DNA from: Acidobacteriota bacterium
Lineage (GTDB): Bacteria; Acidobacteriota; Terriglobia; Acidiferrales; UBA7541
NCBI GenBank assembly: GCA_003223325.1
Contig: QHYS01000017.1
Span: 133,303 to 183,399 of the forward strand
Length of the DNA: 50,097 nt
Direction of reading: 5' to 3'
This document shows positions 25,008-33,015 of the stretch, piece after piece (position 1 is the stretch's first letter; the number at the start of each line of letters is the position of its first letter). The notes beneath the pieces are model-generated. The model made no database searches. It saw only the letters and a program-made list of their open reading frames with translations, and was not told the origin of the DNA. The translations under genes and the position numbers were made by a program.

Positions 25008-25388
25008 ATGTCCAATTCGCCCGTTCGTATGATTCGCCGCTCCATACTGGACCTTGCTCCGCTGGAGCTCGATTGCATGAACGCTTTGTGGCGTTTGGGC
25101 GAGGCTACGGTGCGGGATGTTCATGCGGCGCTGGCGACCACGCGGCCCCGCGCATACACCACGATTATGACCATCCTTGATCGCTTAGCTCAGAAGGGCG
25201 TGGTAGAACGGCAGAAGGCCGGCCGCGCGTGGCTCTATAAGGCCCACCTCTCGGCGGACCAGGCCCGTACCCGTGCCGTCGCGCGACTCGTGGAAGGGTT
25301 TTTTCAGGGTTCTACCGAGGCGTTGGCCTCACATCTCTCGAGCCTGAGCAGCTCACCGCAAGCCAACCTCCGGCGCGATCGAGAATAA
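25008..25388 (+). CDS. BlaI/MecI/CopY-type transcriptional repressor
   Basis: A 126-residue winged-helix repressor. The family pattern is clear: [29 protein letters not shown] (first helices), then [29 protein letters not shown], the recognition helix and wing, and a C-terminal dimerisation segment with [19 protein letters not shown]. BlaI-type repressors are normally inactivated through a BlaR1/M56-type membrane metalloprotease, often encoded next to them. None is present here; the neighbours are a nuclease and a tRNA-modifying enzyme. It may regulate this operon itself or remote targets. Confidence 0.88.
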   Translation: MSNSPVRMIRRSILDLAPLELDCMNALWRLGEATVRDVHAALATTRPRAYTTIMTILDRLAQKGVVERQKAGRAWLYKAHLSADQARTRAVARLVEGFFQGSTEALASHLSSLSSSPQANLRRDRE

Positions 25389-25398
25389 ATCGCAGACG

Positions 25399-26436
25399 AT
25401 GGAATTGGAAGCAATCGACAAAACGCGGGAGTTTGGTTTGACGATGCCGCGGAGTTTTCGGATCCGCCACCTCGAAATCGTACCGGCCACGATACTCGCC
25501 CCGATGGCCGGCGTCACGGACACGATCTTCCGACGCATGATCCGAAATCTCGGCGGCTGTGGGCTGATCATGACGGAATTCACGAGCGCCGAAGGCGTGA
25601 CCCGTCAGGCGCCGCGAACGCTTGGTTATCTTTCCTTCCAACCTGACGAACACCCCATCACGGCGCAGCTCTTTGGGGCCAACGCTCGCGTGATGGCCGA
25701 CGCCGCGAAGCTGGTGGAGGACCTCGGATTCGACATCGTGGACATCAATCTGGGATGTCCGGCGAAAAAAGTCGTCAAGTGCGGCGGCTCGGGGCTGTTA
25801 CGCGACCTCGGCGCGCTCGAGGAGCTACTACGCGCGGTTCGCAGCGCAGTGCGCATTCCGCTTACGATCAAGACCCGCGCGGGTTGGGACGAGAAGAGCA
25901 TCGTCGCCGTTGAAGTTGCCCGAATCGCGGAAGCGGTGGGCGTGGAGGCCATCGCGGTGCACCCCAGAACGCGTGCACAAGCCTATAGCGGATCGGCGGA
26001 TTGGGACCTGATTCGCGCAGTCAAGCAAGCCGTGGGTATACCTGTGGTCGGCAATGGTGATATTCGGACGGCAGAAGATGCCTTGCGTATGATGCGTGAG
26101 ACAGGGTGTGACGCCGTAATGATCGGGCGCGGAGCCAGCACGAATCCATGGATTTTCAGCCAGATCGAGCAGTTTGTTGCTACGGGGCGCTATGGGGAGC
26201 CCTCGGATGGCGACCGTTACGATCTGTTGTCGCGATATTTCCGCCATCTGCACGATGCCGGGTGGCCCGACGCGATTGGGAAAATGAAGCAGTTCGGATG
26301 TTGGTTTACGCATGGCATTCGGAAGGGCGCCGAGCTGCGGCGGCAGGTCACAACAGCGCGTTCCGCGGGGGAGATTCTGGAGCGCGTGGAAGCCTTCTTT
26401 GCCGCTGAACTTGCCGTGAGCGAGGGGCATAAGTAA
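25399..26436 (+). CDS. dusB: tRNA-dihydrouridine synthase (DusB-like)
   Basis: A 345-residue FMN TIM-barrel protein of the Dus family. Seen are [15 protein letters not shown] (FMN-binding start), MTEFTSAEG, the active-site segment [20 protein letters not shown] with the catalytic Cys, [24 protein letters not shown], and the phosphate-binding end [14 protein letters not shown] ... [16 protein letters not shown]. It reduces uridines in the D-loop of tRNA using NADPH. The DusB assignment within the family is by overall resemblance. It is the last gene of the rfaE2 operon, 10 nt after the BlaI-like gene. A bidirectional hairpin separates it from convergent rsmI. Confidence 0.9.
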   Translation: MELEAIDKTREFGLTMPRSFRIRHLEIVPATILAPMAGVTDTIFRRMIRNLGGCGLIMTEFTSAEGVTRQAPRTLGYLSFQPDEHPITAQLFGANARVMADAAKLVEDLGFDIVDINLGCPAKKVVKCGGSGLLRDLGALEELLRAVRSAVRIPLTIKTRAGWDEKSIVAVEVARIAEAVGVEAIAVHPRTRAQAYSGSADWDLIRAVKQAVGIPVVGNGDIRTAEDALRMMRETGCDAVMIGRGASTNPWIFSQIEQFVATGRYGEPSDGDRYDLLSRYFRHLHDAGWPDAIGKMKQFGCWFTHGIRKGAELRRQVTTARSAGEILERVEAFFAAELAVSEGHK

Positions 26437-26458
26437 GCGGCACGATCTCTTCCGGCCG

Positions 26459-26480
26459 GAAGCGCACTGGCGCTTCTTTC
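26459..26480. terminator. Bidirectional terminator between dus and rsmI
   Basis: GAAGCGC-ACTG-GCGCTTC (26459-26476) is a perfect 7-bp stem with a tetraloop followed by TTTC. A second palindrome, CTTCCGGCCGGAAG (26449-26462), overlaps its left arm. The location between two convergent stop codons fits shared termination. Confidence 0.65.
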
Positions 26481-26490
26481 AGAGATCCAA

Positions 26491-27372
26491 TTATGCGCCG
26501 CCTATTAGTTGTTTGTAGGCTTGGCGTTTCGTCAAGCCACGCTCGCGGGCGACAAGCTTCAGGGCCGATTTGCGATCGATCTGCTGCTCACGCATCATCT
26601 CTTCCACGCGCTGAGGCAGGGAGACTGTACATGACTCCTGAGTTTTTGCGTCGCCGGGTAATGGCGGCCCGATGAGGAGGGTGATCTCGCCCCGAACCGG
26701 CTGCTGTTGCACGCGTACGAGCAGCTCGGCCAAATCAGCGCGCATGAATTCCTCGTGGATTTTTGTCATTTCGCGGGCTAGGACCGCCTGGCGGCGGCCC
26801 AGGCAATCGAGTGCGTCAGAAAGGGTATCCGCGAGACGATGCGGCGCTTCGTAAAGCACTACGGTGCGGCTCTCCTTAGCGAGGTTCTGGAGTACCTTGC
26901 GGCGCGCCGTTGGCCGGGAGGGGAGGAAACCTAGAAAGAGGAACTCCCCCGCAGGGACCCCGGAGGCTGCCAGCGCCGCGATCACGGCCGAAGGACCTGG
27001 GATGGGGATAACGGGAATTTGTCTTTCGAGGCAGAGCGAGACCAGGCGGTGCCCGGGATCAGAAATTACTGGAGTCCCTGCATCAGTCACCAGGATAATC
27101 TGAGCGCCTTGTTCCAGGCGCTGAACCAATTCACCGGCCCTGGAGGCCTCGTTGTGCTGATGGTAACTAAGCGTTGGCTTCTCAATTCCGTAGTGACGAA
27201 GGAGTTTTGCTGTGTGCCGCGTATCCTCGCACGCAATCAGGTCCACTTCGCCCAAGAGACGCAGAGCCCGTACGGTGATGTCTTCCAAGTTCCCGATAGG
27301 CGTGGCCACCAGATACAGCCGCCCTGTCTCGCGTGACGGCCTTTCTGGTGCTCGACGTGCGACGTGTTGCAT
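26491..27372 (-). CDS. rsmI: 16S rRNA (cytidine1402-2'-O)-methyltransferase RsmI
   Basis: A 293-residue tetrapyrrole-methylase-fold enzyme. It shows the family start GRLYLVATPIGNLEDITVRALRLL, then VDLIACEDTRHTAKLLRHYGI, LVTDAGTPVISDPG, the IPIPGPSAVIAALAASG loop, the FLFLGFLPSR segment and VLYEAPHRLADTL. A C-terminal helical extension typical of RsmI is present (KSALKLVARERGLTKRQAYKQL). RsmI methylates the ribose of C1402 in the decoding centre of 16S rRNA, together with RsmH. It is on the minus strand, apparently monocistronic, and converges with dus. Confidence 0.95.
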   Translation of the reverse strand: MQHVARRAPERPSRETGRLYLVATPIGNLEDITVRALRLLGEVDLIACEDTRHTAKLLRHYGIEKPTLSYHQHNEASRAGELVQRLEQGAQIILVTDAGTPVISDPGHRLVSLCLERQIPVIPIPGPSAVIAALAASGVPAGEFLFLGFLPSRPTARRKVLQNLAKESRTVVLYEAPHRLADTLSDALDCLGRRQAVLAREMTKIHEEFMRADLAELLVRVQQQPVRGEITLLIGPPLPGDAKTQESCTVSLPQRVEEMMREQQIDRKSALKLVARERGLTKRQAYKQLIGGA

Positions 27373-27507
27373 GCGGCGGTCAGTCTAGCATGAGCGGGTT
27401 GCGCATCTCCGGAAGGGCGCAGATGATGGTATGCACGGTGCGCCACGGGTATAAGGAAGCCAGACTCATACCTCATGGTAAGATACTGATTTTACGGAAT
27501 CGAAAAA

Positions 27508-27768
27508 GTGGACGGGCCGCATTTGAAGAAATGCCCCAGCTGTGGGGGGCGAGTCGAGCGTTTAATGTCGCCTCCCGCCATCCAATTCAAGGGCAGCGGA
27601 TGGTACGTGACCGACTACGCCCGTTCCTCTAATAACCGCACGGAAAAAACCGACGCCACGGGCACGGCTGAGAAATCCGAAACGAAAGCCGAGCCAAAGA
27701 CGGAGTCCAAAGCGGAGACAAGAACGGCGCCTGAAGGCAAAGAAAAGAAGAAAGCCAAGGAGAAGTAG
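27508..27768 (+). CDS. FmdB-like zinc-ribbon protein lacking the N-terminal half of the ribbon
   Basis: An 86-residue protein starting at GTG 27508; an in-frame TGA at 27487 blocks any longer version. KKCPSCGGRVERLMSPPAIQFKGSGWYVTDYAR matches the second half of FmdB-type regulatory proteins, which normally begin with MPxYEYxCxxCG and carry two CxxC knuckles. Here only the second knuckle (CPSC, residues 8-11) is present, and no frame upstream encodes the first. The rest is a Lys/Glu/Thr-rich, probably disordered tail. It may be a truncated gene still expressed or a remnant. It lies between the divergently arranged rsmI and convergent galU. Confidence 0.6.
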   Translation: MDGPHLKKCPSCGGRVERLMSPPAIQFKGSGWYVTDYARSSNNRTEKTDATGTAEKSETKAEPKTESKAETRTAPEGKEKKKAKEK

Positions 27769-27773
27769 CTTCC

Positions 27774-28667
27774 CTAGAGCCTGAGACCGCGTAGATAGCT
27801 GCGAAAGTCCTCGCCCAATTCGCTGTTTTCCAGTGCGATCTCTACCGTGGCTTTCAAGAAACCGAGCTTGTCGCCCGCGTCGTAGGATTTGCCCTCATAG
27901 ACCAATGCGCAGAGTCCGTGCTCTTGAGCAAGCAATCGCAGTCCATCGGTAAGCTGAATTTCGCCTGCACTTCCTGGAGGAGTTCGCTCCAGGCAGTCGA
28001 AGACTTCCGGAGGAAGAACGTAGCGGCCCGTGATCGCCAGATTTGAAGGGGCTTTTCCGGGGCGCGGCTTTTCCACCAGATTGTGTATCCGAAGTAATCG
28101 CTGGCCCCATTTGGATGGTTCGGCTGGCTGAGGGTCAATTACGCCATAGAGGTGGGTGCGTTCAGGCGGCACTGGTTCAACGGCAATGGTGCCGATGCCG
28201 GTCTCCTCGTAAACTTCGGCGATCTGCCGTGTGGCGGGGTAGGGGCCTGGAATAATTACGTCGCCGAGAAGGACAGCGAAAGGCTCATCGCCGACCAACT
28301 CTCTTGCGATCAGCACGGCGTGGCCCAGTCCAAGGGGTTCTTTTTGTCGCGTATAACTGAAATGAACCATTTTACTGATGGAGCGGACCATTTCGACTTG
28401 CTCGGTCTTTCCTTTGTTTTCCAGAAATCTTTCCAGCTCGGGCGAATTATCGAAATGATCTTCGATAGCGTTCTTGCCTCGTCCGGTAACAATAATGATG
28501 TTCTCGATTCCTGAAGCCAGGCACTCCTCGACCACATATTGAATCAGCGGCTTGTCGACAACAGGCAGCATCTCTTTGGGTTGTGCTTTGGTGGCCGGCA
28601 GAAATCGAGTGCCCAGCCCGGCGGCTGGAAGGACGGCCTTGCGCACGCGTCGGCTCTTCTCGGTCAT
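27774..28667 (-). CDS. galU: UTP-glucose-1-phosphate uridylyltransferase
   Basis: I choose the ATG at 28667 (MTEKSRRVRKAVLPAAG); the frame continues to 28712 but the upstream part is not conserved-looking. At 297 residues it has the GalU signature: VLPAAGLGTRFLPATKAQPKEM, PLIQYVVEECLASGIENIIIVTGRGK, LGHAVLIARELVGDEPFAVLLGD, LVEKP and LTDGLRLL, with the C-terminal VYEGKSYDAGDKLGFLKA. It forms UDP-glucose for exopolysaccharide and LPS sugars. It is on the minus strand, with its start facing tsaD across a 184-bp divergent region. Confidence 0.95.
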   Translation of the reverse strand: MTEKSRRVRKAVLPAAGLGTRFLPATKAQPKEMLPVVDKPLIQYVVEECLASGIENIIIVTGRGKNAIEDHFDNSPELERFLENKGKTEQVEMVRSISKMVHFSYTRQKEPLGLGHAVLIARELVGDEPFAVLLGDVIIPGPYPATRQIAEVYEETGIGTIAVEPVPPERTHLYGVIDPQPAEPSKWGQRLLRIHNLVEKPRPGKAPSNLAITGRYVLPPEVFDCLERTPPGSAGEIQLTDGLRLLAQEHGLCALVYEGKSYDAGDKLGFLKATVEIALENSELGEDFRSYLRGLRL

Positions 28668-28805
28668 GACGAGATTCCGGAAGCTATTCCTATATCGAAG
28701 ATGGGAGGTCAAAAGATGCTTGCTCGATCAGCCAGAACGACCTCGCTCCTTCGATGAACAGAGGAGCACTCGCGGACAGCCCGTAGTCAGCGGGTAAGTC
28801 AAAAC

Positions 28806-28821
28806 CGTATGCTACCATACG
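28806..28821 (+). repeat. Small palindrome upstream of tsaD
   Basis: CGTATG-CTAC-CATACG is a perfect 6-bp inverted repeat with a 4-nt loop, 31 nt before the tsaD ATG in the galU/tsaD divergent region. It may be an operator or leader hairpin; evidence is weak. Confidence 0.25.
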
Positions 28822-28851
28822 AAAGCGCGAAACACGCGAGAACCTACGGCG

Positions 28852-29985
28852 ATGCGTATTCTTGGCATTGAATCCTCCTGCGATGAGACTGCGGCTTCGG
28901 TCGTTGCCGACGGCAGGGAGATCCTGTCGAACGTCGTCGCCTCGCAAGTCAGCGTGCACCAGAAGTACGGAGGGGTGGTACCGGAGCTGGCCTCGCGCGA
29001 GCACCTGCGGAGCATTGTTCCGGTTGTACGCGAAGCCCTAGATTGTGCAGGGCTGAACTTCAACGACATTGATGGTGTTGGAGTCACGTGTGGGCCAGGC
29101 CTGGTGGGCTCTCTGCTGGTCGGTTTGACCTACGGCAAAGTGGTAGCAGACGCTCTGGGCAAGCCCCTCATAGGAGTCAATCATCTCGAAGGTCATGTTC
29201 GCGCGGTATTCCTGGAGGCTTTTCGTGTGGACCGGAGGCCCTCGTTGCCGGCAGTTTGCCTTATCGTTTCGGGCGGGCACACTGTCTTGTACGAAGTCGC
29301 GGCGACGGGACCGCCTGAGCCGCTGTCTGCGGCGCTTCTGCGATATGGGAAGATCGGACAGACCCGGGATGATGCCGCCGGCGAAGCCTACGACAAGGTC
29401 GCAAAACTCCTAGCCTTGGGATATCCCGGCGGGCCCATCATTGATCGGCTAGCGACCCATGGTGCACAAAGCAGGCGTGCGCACGCAGAACACATCGATT
29501 TCTCGCCTACGAAGCTACGGGGAAATCCGTACGATTTCAGCTTCAGCGGCCTCAAGACGGCTGTCCTCTATTATCTTCGGGCGCACCCGGAATTACAGCC
29601 GGAAATCGAGGAGCGGCGGCGTGTCCTCGGTAGCGGCGAGCGCGGGGGCGACAAATTAGTTCCGCTATGTAGTCCGCAAACGTTAGGACTGCTCGTTGCC
29701 TTTCAGAAAAGAGTCGTAGCCGAATTAGCCAGGCGCACTCTCCAAGCGGCGGAGGAGATTGCGGCGCAAAGCATTCTGGTTTCCGGAGGCGTGGCCGCAA
29801 ACAATGAATTGCGGCATTCGTTCGAACGTGAAGCCGAACAGAGCGGTGTCCCAGTGTTCTTCCCCAGCCGCCAGCTTTCCACTGATAATGCCGCAATGAT
29901 TGCCGCCGCAGCTTATCCCAGACTGCTCTCGGGCCAGCGTGCCGGCTTGGATCTCAACGCGGAACCGGTCTTACCGCTGGCTTGA
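28852..29985 (+). CDS. tsaD: tRNA N6-adenosine threonylcarbamoyltransferase TsaD
   Basis: A 377-residue ASKHA-fold protein. Seen are RILGIESSCDETAASVV, the metal-binding VNHLEGHVRAVFLE (His-x3-His), LIVSGGHTVLYEV, GEAYDKVAKLLALGYPGGP, FSFSGLKTAV, SGGVAANNELR and the C-terminal STDNAAMIAAAAY. TsaD transfers the threonylcarbamoyl group to A37 of ANN-decoding tRNAs, in complex with TsaB and TsaE. A stretch of about 20 residues (EERRRVLGSGERGGDKL, roughly 250-270) is longer than in E. coli TsaD, which has 337 residues. tsaB lies 0.8 kb downstream beyond carD; tsaE is not in the window. Confidence 0.97.
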   Translation: MRILGIESSCDETAASVVADGREILSNVVASQVSVHQKYGGVVPELASREHLRSIVPVVREALDCAGLNFNDIDGVGVTCGPGLVGSLLVGLTYGKVVADALGKPLIGVNHLEGHVRAVFLEAFRVDRRPSLPAVCLIVSGGHTVLYEVAATGPPEPLSAALLRYGKIGQTRDDAAGEAYDKVAKLLALGYPGGPIIDRLATHGAQSRRAHAEHIDFSPTKLRGNPYDFSFSGLKTAVLYYLRAHPELQPEIEERRRVLGSGERGGDKLVPLCSPQTLGLLVAFQKRVVAELARRTLQAAEEIAAQSILVSGGVAANNELRHSFEREAEQSGVPVFFPSRQLSTDNAAMIAAAAYPRLLSGQRAGLDLNAEPVLPLA

Positions 29986-30092
29986 GAAACCTAAGGCGGT
30001 CCCGGACGTTTGGACGGATTCAAAAGCGGGAAATAGAGCGGGAAGCAAACTAGCTTACCGGTGGACGTTCACGAACAGGTGTGGCCGAGGAT

Positions 30093-30623
30093 TCAGTCTG
30101 CGGCGCTGGCTTCGTCACCTGTAGGGGGCATACGCAAGCGCGCTTTTGCTAGCGACTTGATCAGCATTGTTTCCATAGTCTGAGGAGTGGAGTTGCGGGC
30201 AGTCGCGAGCTCGGTAACGAGAAGGTATTTCGCGCGTTCGAGCATCTTCTTTTCCCGAAACGAGAGCGGCTTACTGTGGCTCAAGGCCACGAGGCTCTTC
30301 AGAACTGCGGCCACTTCGATAAGCGATCCGGTTCGCATGCGCTCGGAATTTTCCTTGAAGCGATGTTTCCAGTCGTGGTGGGAATTGAATTTACCCTTTT
30401 CGAGATAACCGAGAACCTTGGACGTGTCACCGTTTCGAATGACTGGACGAAGGCCCACTGCCGCTGCGTTCGAGCGCGGAACCATGACTTTGAGAGAGTT
30501 GGAAGTGATTCGCAACATGTAGTAGGTTTCGGTTCGGCCATCTAGCATCCCGTAGCTAATTTGTTCAATGACGCCCACACCGTGATTTGGATACACTACC
30601 TTGTCGCCGATTTTGAATTCCAT
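30093..30623 (-). CDS. carD: CarD-family transcriptional regulator
   Basis: The start is the ATG at 30623 (MEFKIGDKVVYPNHGVGVIEQIS), supported by the SD AGGGGGA and by a good promoter just upstream; an extension to 30671 would run through that promoter. The 176-residue protein has an N-terminal RNA-polymerase-interacting (Tudor-like) domain (1-60) and a helical C-terminal domain with WKHRFKENSERMRTGSLIEVAAVLKSLVAL and LSFREKKMLERAKYLLVTELA. CarD stabilises open complexes at many promoters, including rRNA promoters, through the RNA polymerase beta subunit. It is a single gene on the minus strand, inserted between tsaD and tsaB. Confidence 0.95.
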   Translation of the reverse strand: MEFKIGDKVVYPNHGVGVIEQISYGMLDGRTETYYMLRITSNSLKVMVPRSNAAAVGLRPVIRNGDTSKVLGYLEKGKFNSHHDWKHRFKENSERMRTGSLIEVAAVLKSLVALSHSKPLSFREKKMLERAKYLLVTELATARNSTPQTMETMLIKSLAKARLRMPPTGDEASAAD

Positions 30624-30660
30624 GGCAGGAGTTCCCCCTAAGGCAAAGCACGATGCACTC

Positions 30661-30690
30661 ATTTTAGGCAATTCTTGTATGTACAGTCAA
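30661..30690 (-). promoter_or_regulatory. Sigma-70 promoter of carD
   Basis: On the minus strand TTGACT (30690-30685) and TAAAAT (30666-30661) are separated by 18 nt. Transcription would start near 30654, giving a leader of about 30 nt with the SD AGGGGGA before the carD ATG at 30623. Confidence 0.6.
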
Positions 30691-30816
30691 TATATTTCTC
30701 GTAGAATCAGGTAGTTATGTAGAAATTGGCTTCCAGGATGGAACCCAAATTGCTTGAGCCGCAGCAACGACTCGGGCGAGTTTGAGGCAGCGCAAGTTGA
30801 CTTCAGGGCCTGAACC

Positions 30817-31533
30817 ATGCTGATTTTGGCCGTGGACACCAGCTCAGCCGCGGGAAGCCTCGCCCTGCTGAGCGATACGGCAATTCTGGCGCATCGAGTA
30901 ACCTCGGGGGAAGAACCATACTCCGAGGGCCTTTTGCGGGAAACGAAGGAATTGCTGGAGGGAGCGTGCATCTCGTTCGATCAGATTGACTTGTTTGCAG
31001 TCGATGCCGGTCCTGGTTCCTTTACGGGACTGCGAGTAGGTCTGACAACCGTGAAGGGCTGGGCCGAGATATGGGGGCGACCAGTAGCTGCAGTGAGCGG
31101 ACTAGAAGCGATTGCCACCCAGGTTGGGCGAATGGCTGAACCAGGTTCATTGGTAGCTGCCGTAATGGATGCGCGTCGGGGCGAAATCTTCGGGGGTTTG
31201 TTCCACCGGGGAAAGGAGGCTTCTGCAAGGCTGGATAGCCTTGGAGACGAAGTCGTGACCAGCGCACAGGAGTTCGTGCAATCGCTGCGACCACGCTTGT
31301 TAGGAGGCTGTGGATTGCTCATAGCATGCGTCCAACCGGAGGTAATCCGTCCTGCGACCGAGGGACAGGATATTGGTTGTTGCCGAATTGAGGTGGTATC
31401 TAGTGTGCTCGCGCCGTTCATTGGCCAGCTCGGGTACGTTAAGGCGCTTCGCGGCGACGTGGTGGACGCATTGCGTCTCGACGCAAACTACATCCGGCGT
31501 TCCGATGCTGAAATGAACTGGAAAGGTGTCTGA
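30817..31533 (+). CDS. tsaB: tRNA threonylcarbamoyladenosine biosynthesis protein TsaB
   Basis: A 238-residue ASKHA-fold protein lacking the metal-binding histidines of TsaD, as expected for TsaB. Recognised: MLILAVDTSSAAGSLALL, SEGLLRETKELLEGA, DLFAVDAGPGSFTGLRVGLTTVKGWAEI (the family hallmark), AVSGLEAIA and VMDARRGEIFGGLF. TsaB is the scaffold partner of TsaD in t6A synthesis. rimI follows 30-40 nt downstream, the classical tsaB-rimI pair. The C-terminal part ends in ALRLDANYIRRSDAEMNWKG, typical of the family. Confidence 0.95.
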   Translation: MLILAVDTSSAAGSLALLSDTAILAHRVTSGEEPYSEGLLRETKELLEGACISFDQIDLFAVDAGPGSFTGLRVGLTTVKGWAEIWGRPVAAVSGLEAIATQVGRMAEPGSLVAAVMDARRGEIFGGLFHRGKEASARLDSLGDEVVTSAQEFVQSLRPRLLGGCGLLIACVQPEVIRPATEGQDIGCCRIEVVSSVLAPFIGQLGYVKALRGDVVDALRLDANYIRRSDAEMNWKGV

Positions 31534-31572
31534 ATTCCGGGTCTGAACATTCTGGCAGGCTTCTTGCGAACG

Positions 31573-32007
31573 ATGATTCGTGACTTCGACCCACGTGATC
31601 TCGAAAGCATCCAGAAGCTGATATCGAGTATTCCCGAGGTTGCTCAGTGGTCTGCCGATGATTTCCTACTGGCCTCACAGAGGAATTTCTGTTTGCGGGT
31701 GACAGAAGAAGGGGATACTGTTTCTGGGCTCGTTGCTTTTCGAATGATAAAGGACGAGGCAGAGATTCTAAACCTAGCCGTCGACTCCAGCCACCGCCGC
31801 CGGGGAATTGGCTCGCGACTGGTGGAGGGAACGATCGAGGCGTGCAAAGCCGCAGGAGTCAAGAAGATTTTTCTGGAAGTTCGGGAGTCCAATATCGGAG
31901 CGCGCAATTTCTACTCGCGAATGGGATTTACGGAGGCAGGGCGGCGTGGGCGGTATTATCGGCAGCCGGTTGAGGATGCGCTGGTGTTGGTACGTAAGGT
32001 TGAATAG
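31573..32007 (+). CDS. rimI: Ribosomal-protein-alanine N-acetyltransferase RimI-like (GNAT)
   Basis: ATG 31573 gives MIRDFDPRDLESIQKL; TTG 31564 is an alternative three codons upstream. It is a compact GNAT-fold protein of about 144 residues: a central strand VSGLVAFRMIKDEAEILNLAVDSSHRRRGIGSRLVEGTI with the acetyl-CoA-binding RRRGIG loop, and the C-terminal FLEVRESNIGARNFYSRMGFTEAGRRGRYYR typical of RimI. In E. coli RimI acetylates the N-terminal alanine of ribosomal protein S18. Its position directly after tsaB supports the call; GNAT substrate specificity cannot be proven from sequence alone. Confidence 0.9.
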   Translation: MIRDFDPRDLESIQKLISSIPEVAQWSADDFLLASQRNFCLRVTEEGDTVSGLVAFRMIKDEAEILNLAVDSSHRRRGIGSRLVEGTIEACKAAGVKKIFLEVRESNIGARNFYSRMGFTEAGRRGRYYRQPVEDALVLVRKVE

Positions 32008-32089
32008 GTATGGAAAAAGTCTTGTGACGTAAACGTGCGTGTGTTAGGTTCGAATTATGTAAGACCTTCTCACGCTCAGGAGGCGCACA

Positions 32090-32323
32090 ATGTCTTTGTT
32101 CCGGGAAGTTCGCGAACAACTGCTGGCTGGCGACGCAGAATTCCGACACCTGGCTGAAGAGCATTCACGCTACGAAGCACAGCTTGAGCAACTCACCAAA
32201 AGCCCCTACCTGAGTGCCGAAGACATCCTTCTAGAATCCGATTTGAAAAAGAAGAAGCTGCGCGTGAAAGATGAGATGGAACGGCTGGTCGCGCAGCACA
32301 GCAGATTAGTCCACAACCATTAG
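32090..32323 (+). CDS. YdcH/DUF465-family small coiled-coil protein
   Basis: A 77-residue, highly charged protein with a strong SD (AGGAGGCGCAC) before ATG 32090. The sequence EFRHLAEEHSRYEAQLEQL, then DILLESDLKKKKLRVKDEMERLVAQH, matches the DUF465/YdcH family, predicted to form a helical hairpin. The biochemical role is unknown. It lies 82 bp after rimI and 80 bp before psd and is probably a separate transcript. Confidence 0.85.
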   Translation: MSLFREVREQLLAGDAEFRHLAEEHSRYEAQLEQLTKSPYLSAEDILLESDLKKKKLRVKDEMERLVAQHSRLVHNH

Positions 32324-32403
32324 TACGCGGCCTGCGGTGTTAGTCGATCGTAGAATGAGAGAGTGTTATTGTGCTCGCCTAGCGCACAGGCTTATGGCAG
32401 GGA

Positions 32404-33015
32404 ATGGTCAGAGACGGCTACAAGTTTGTTCTGCCGGCCCTTTGCGCGGGGATCGTCGCGCTCGCTCTCGGCTGGAAGGTTACGGCCGGACTGCTGTTAT
32501 TATTTTGCGCTGGGTTAGTTTTCTTCTTCCGCGACCCCGAGCGATTGCCTCCCGCCGATGCGGGAGTGGTCGTTTCACCGGCAGACGGCCGGATTATGGA
32601 GATAAGGGAGGAGGTTTTGGAGGGCCGTCCAGGTCTGCGAATCAGCATTTTTTTGTCTATCTGGGATGTCCACGTGAACCGGTCGCCCATGGCCGGACGC
32701 TTTCGAGAGGTGGAATATCGGCCCGGACGTTTCTACAACGCCATGCGCTCTCGCGCGTCCGTTGAGAACGAACAAAACATAATTCACTTGCAAACCGAGC
32801 GAGGGGAGATGGTTTTCAAGCAGATTGCCGGCGCCATCGCAAGGCGGGTGGTTTGCTGGAAAGCACCCGGCGACACCGTAAAATTAGGGGAACGAATCGG
32901 GCTCATCCGGTTCGGTTCACGCATGGATGTTTGGGTCCCGCAGGATACCGAAATCCTTACGCGTCTTGGCCAGCACGTCTCGGGAGGGGTCAGCGTGCTG
33001 GCGCGATGGCGATGA
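32404..33015 (+). CDS. psd: Phosphatidylserine decarboxylase, short form
   Basis: A 203-residue proenzyme of the short (archaeal/Bacteroidetes-like) type. Two hydrophobic segments near the N terminus (about 8-40) anchor it in the membrane. FFFRDPERLPP, VVSPADGRI, ISIFLSIWDVHVNRSP, the NEQN segment and IAGAIARRVVCW are family landmarks. The self-cleavage site that creates the pyruvoyl group is Gly171-Ser172 in RFGSRMDV. It converts phosphatidylserine to phosphatidylethanolamine. It overlaps pssA by 10 nt, so the two steps of PE synthesis are translated together. Confidence 0.95.
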   Translation: MVRDGYKFVLPALCAGIVALALGWKVTAGLLLLFCAGLVFFFRDPERLPPADAGVVVSPADGRIMEIREEVLEGRPGLRISIFLSIWDVHVNRSPMAGRFREVEYRPGRFYNAMRSRASVENEQNIIHLQTERGEMVFKQIAGAIARRVVCWKAPGDTVKLGERIGLIRFGSRMDVWVPQDTEILTRLGQHVSGGVSVLARWR

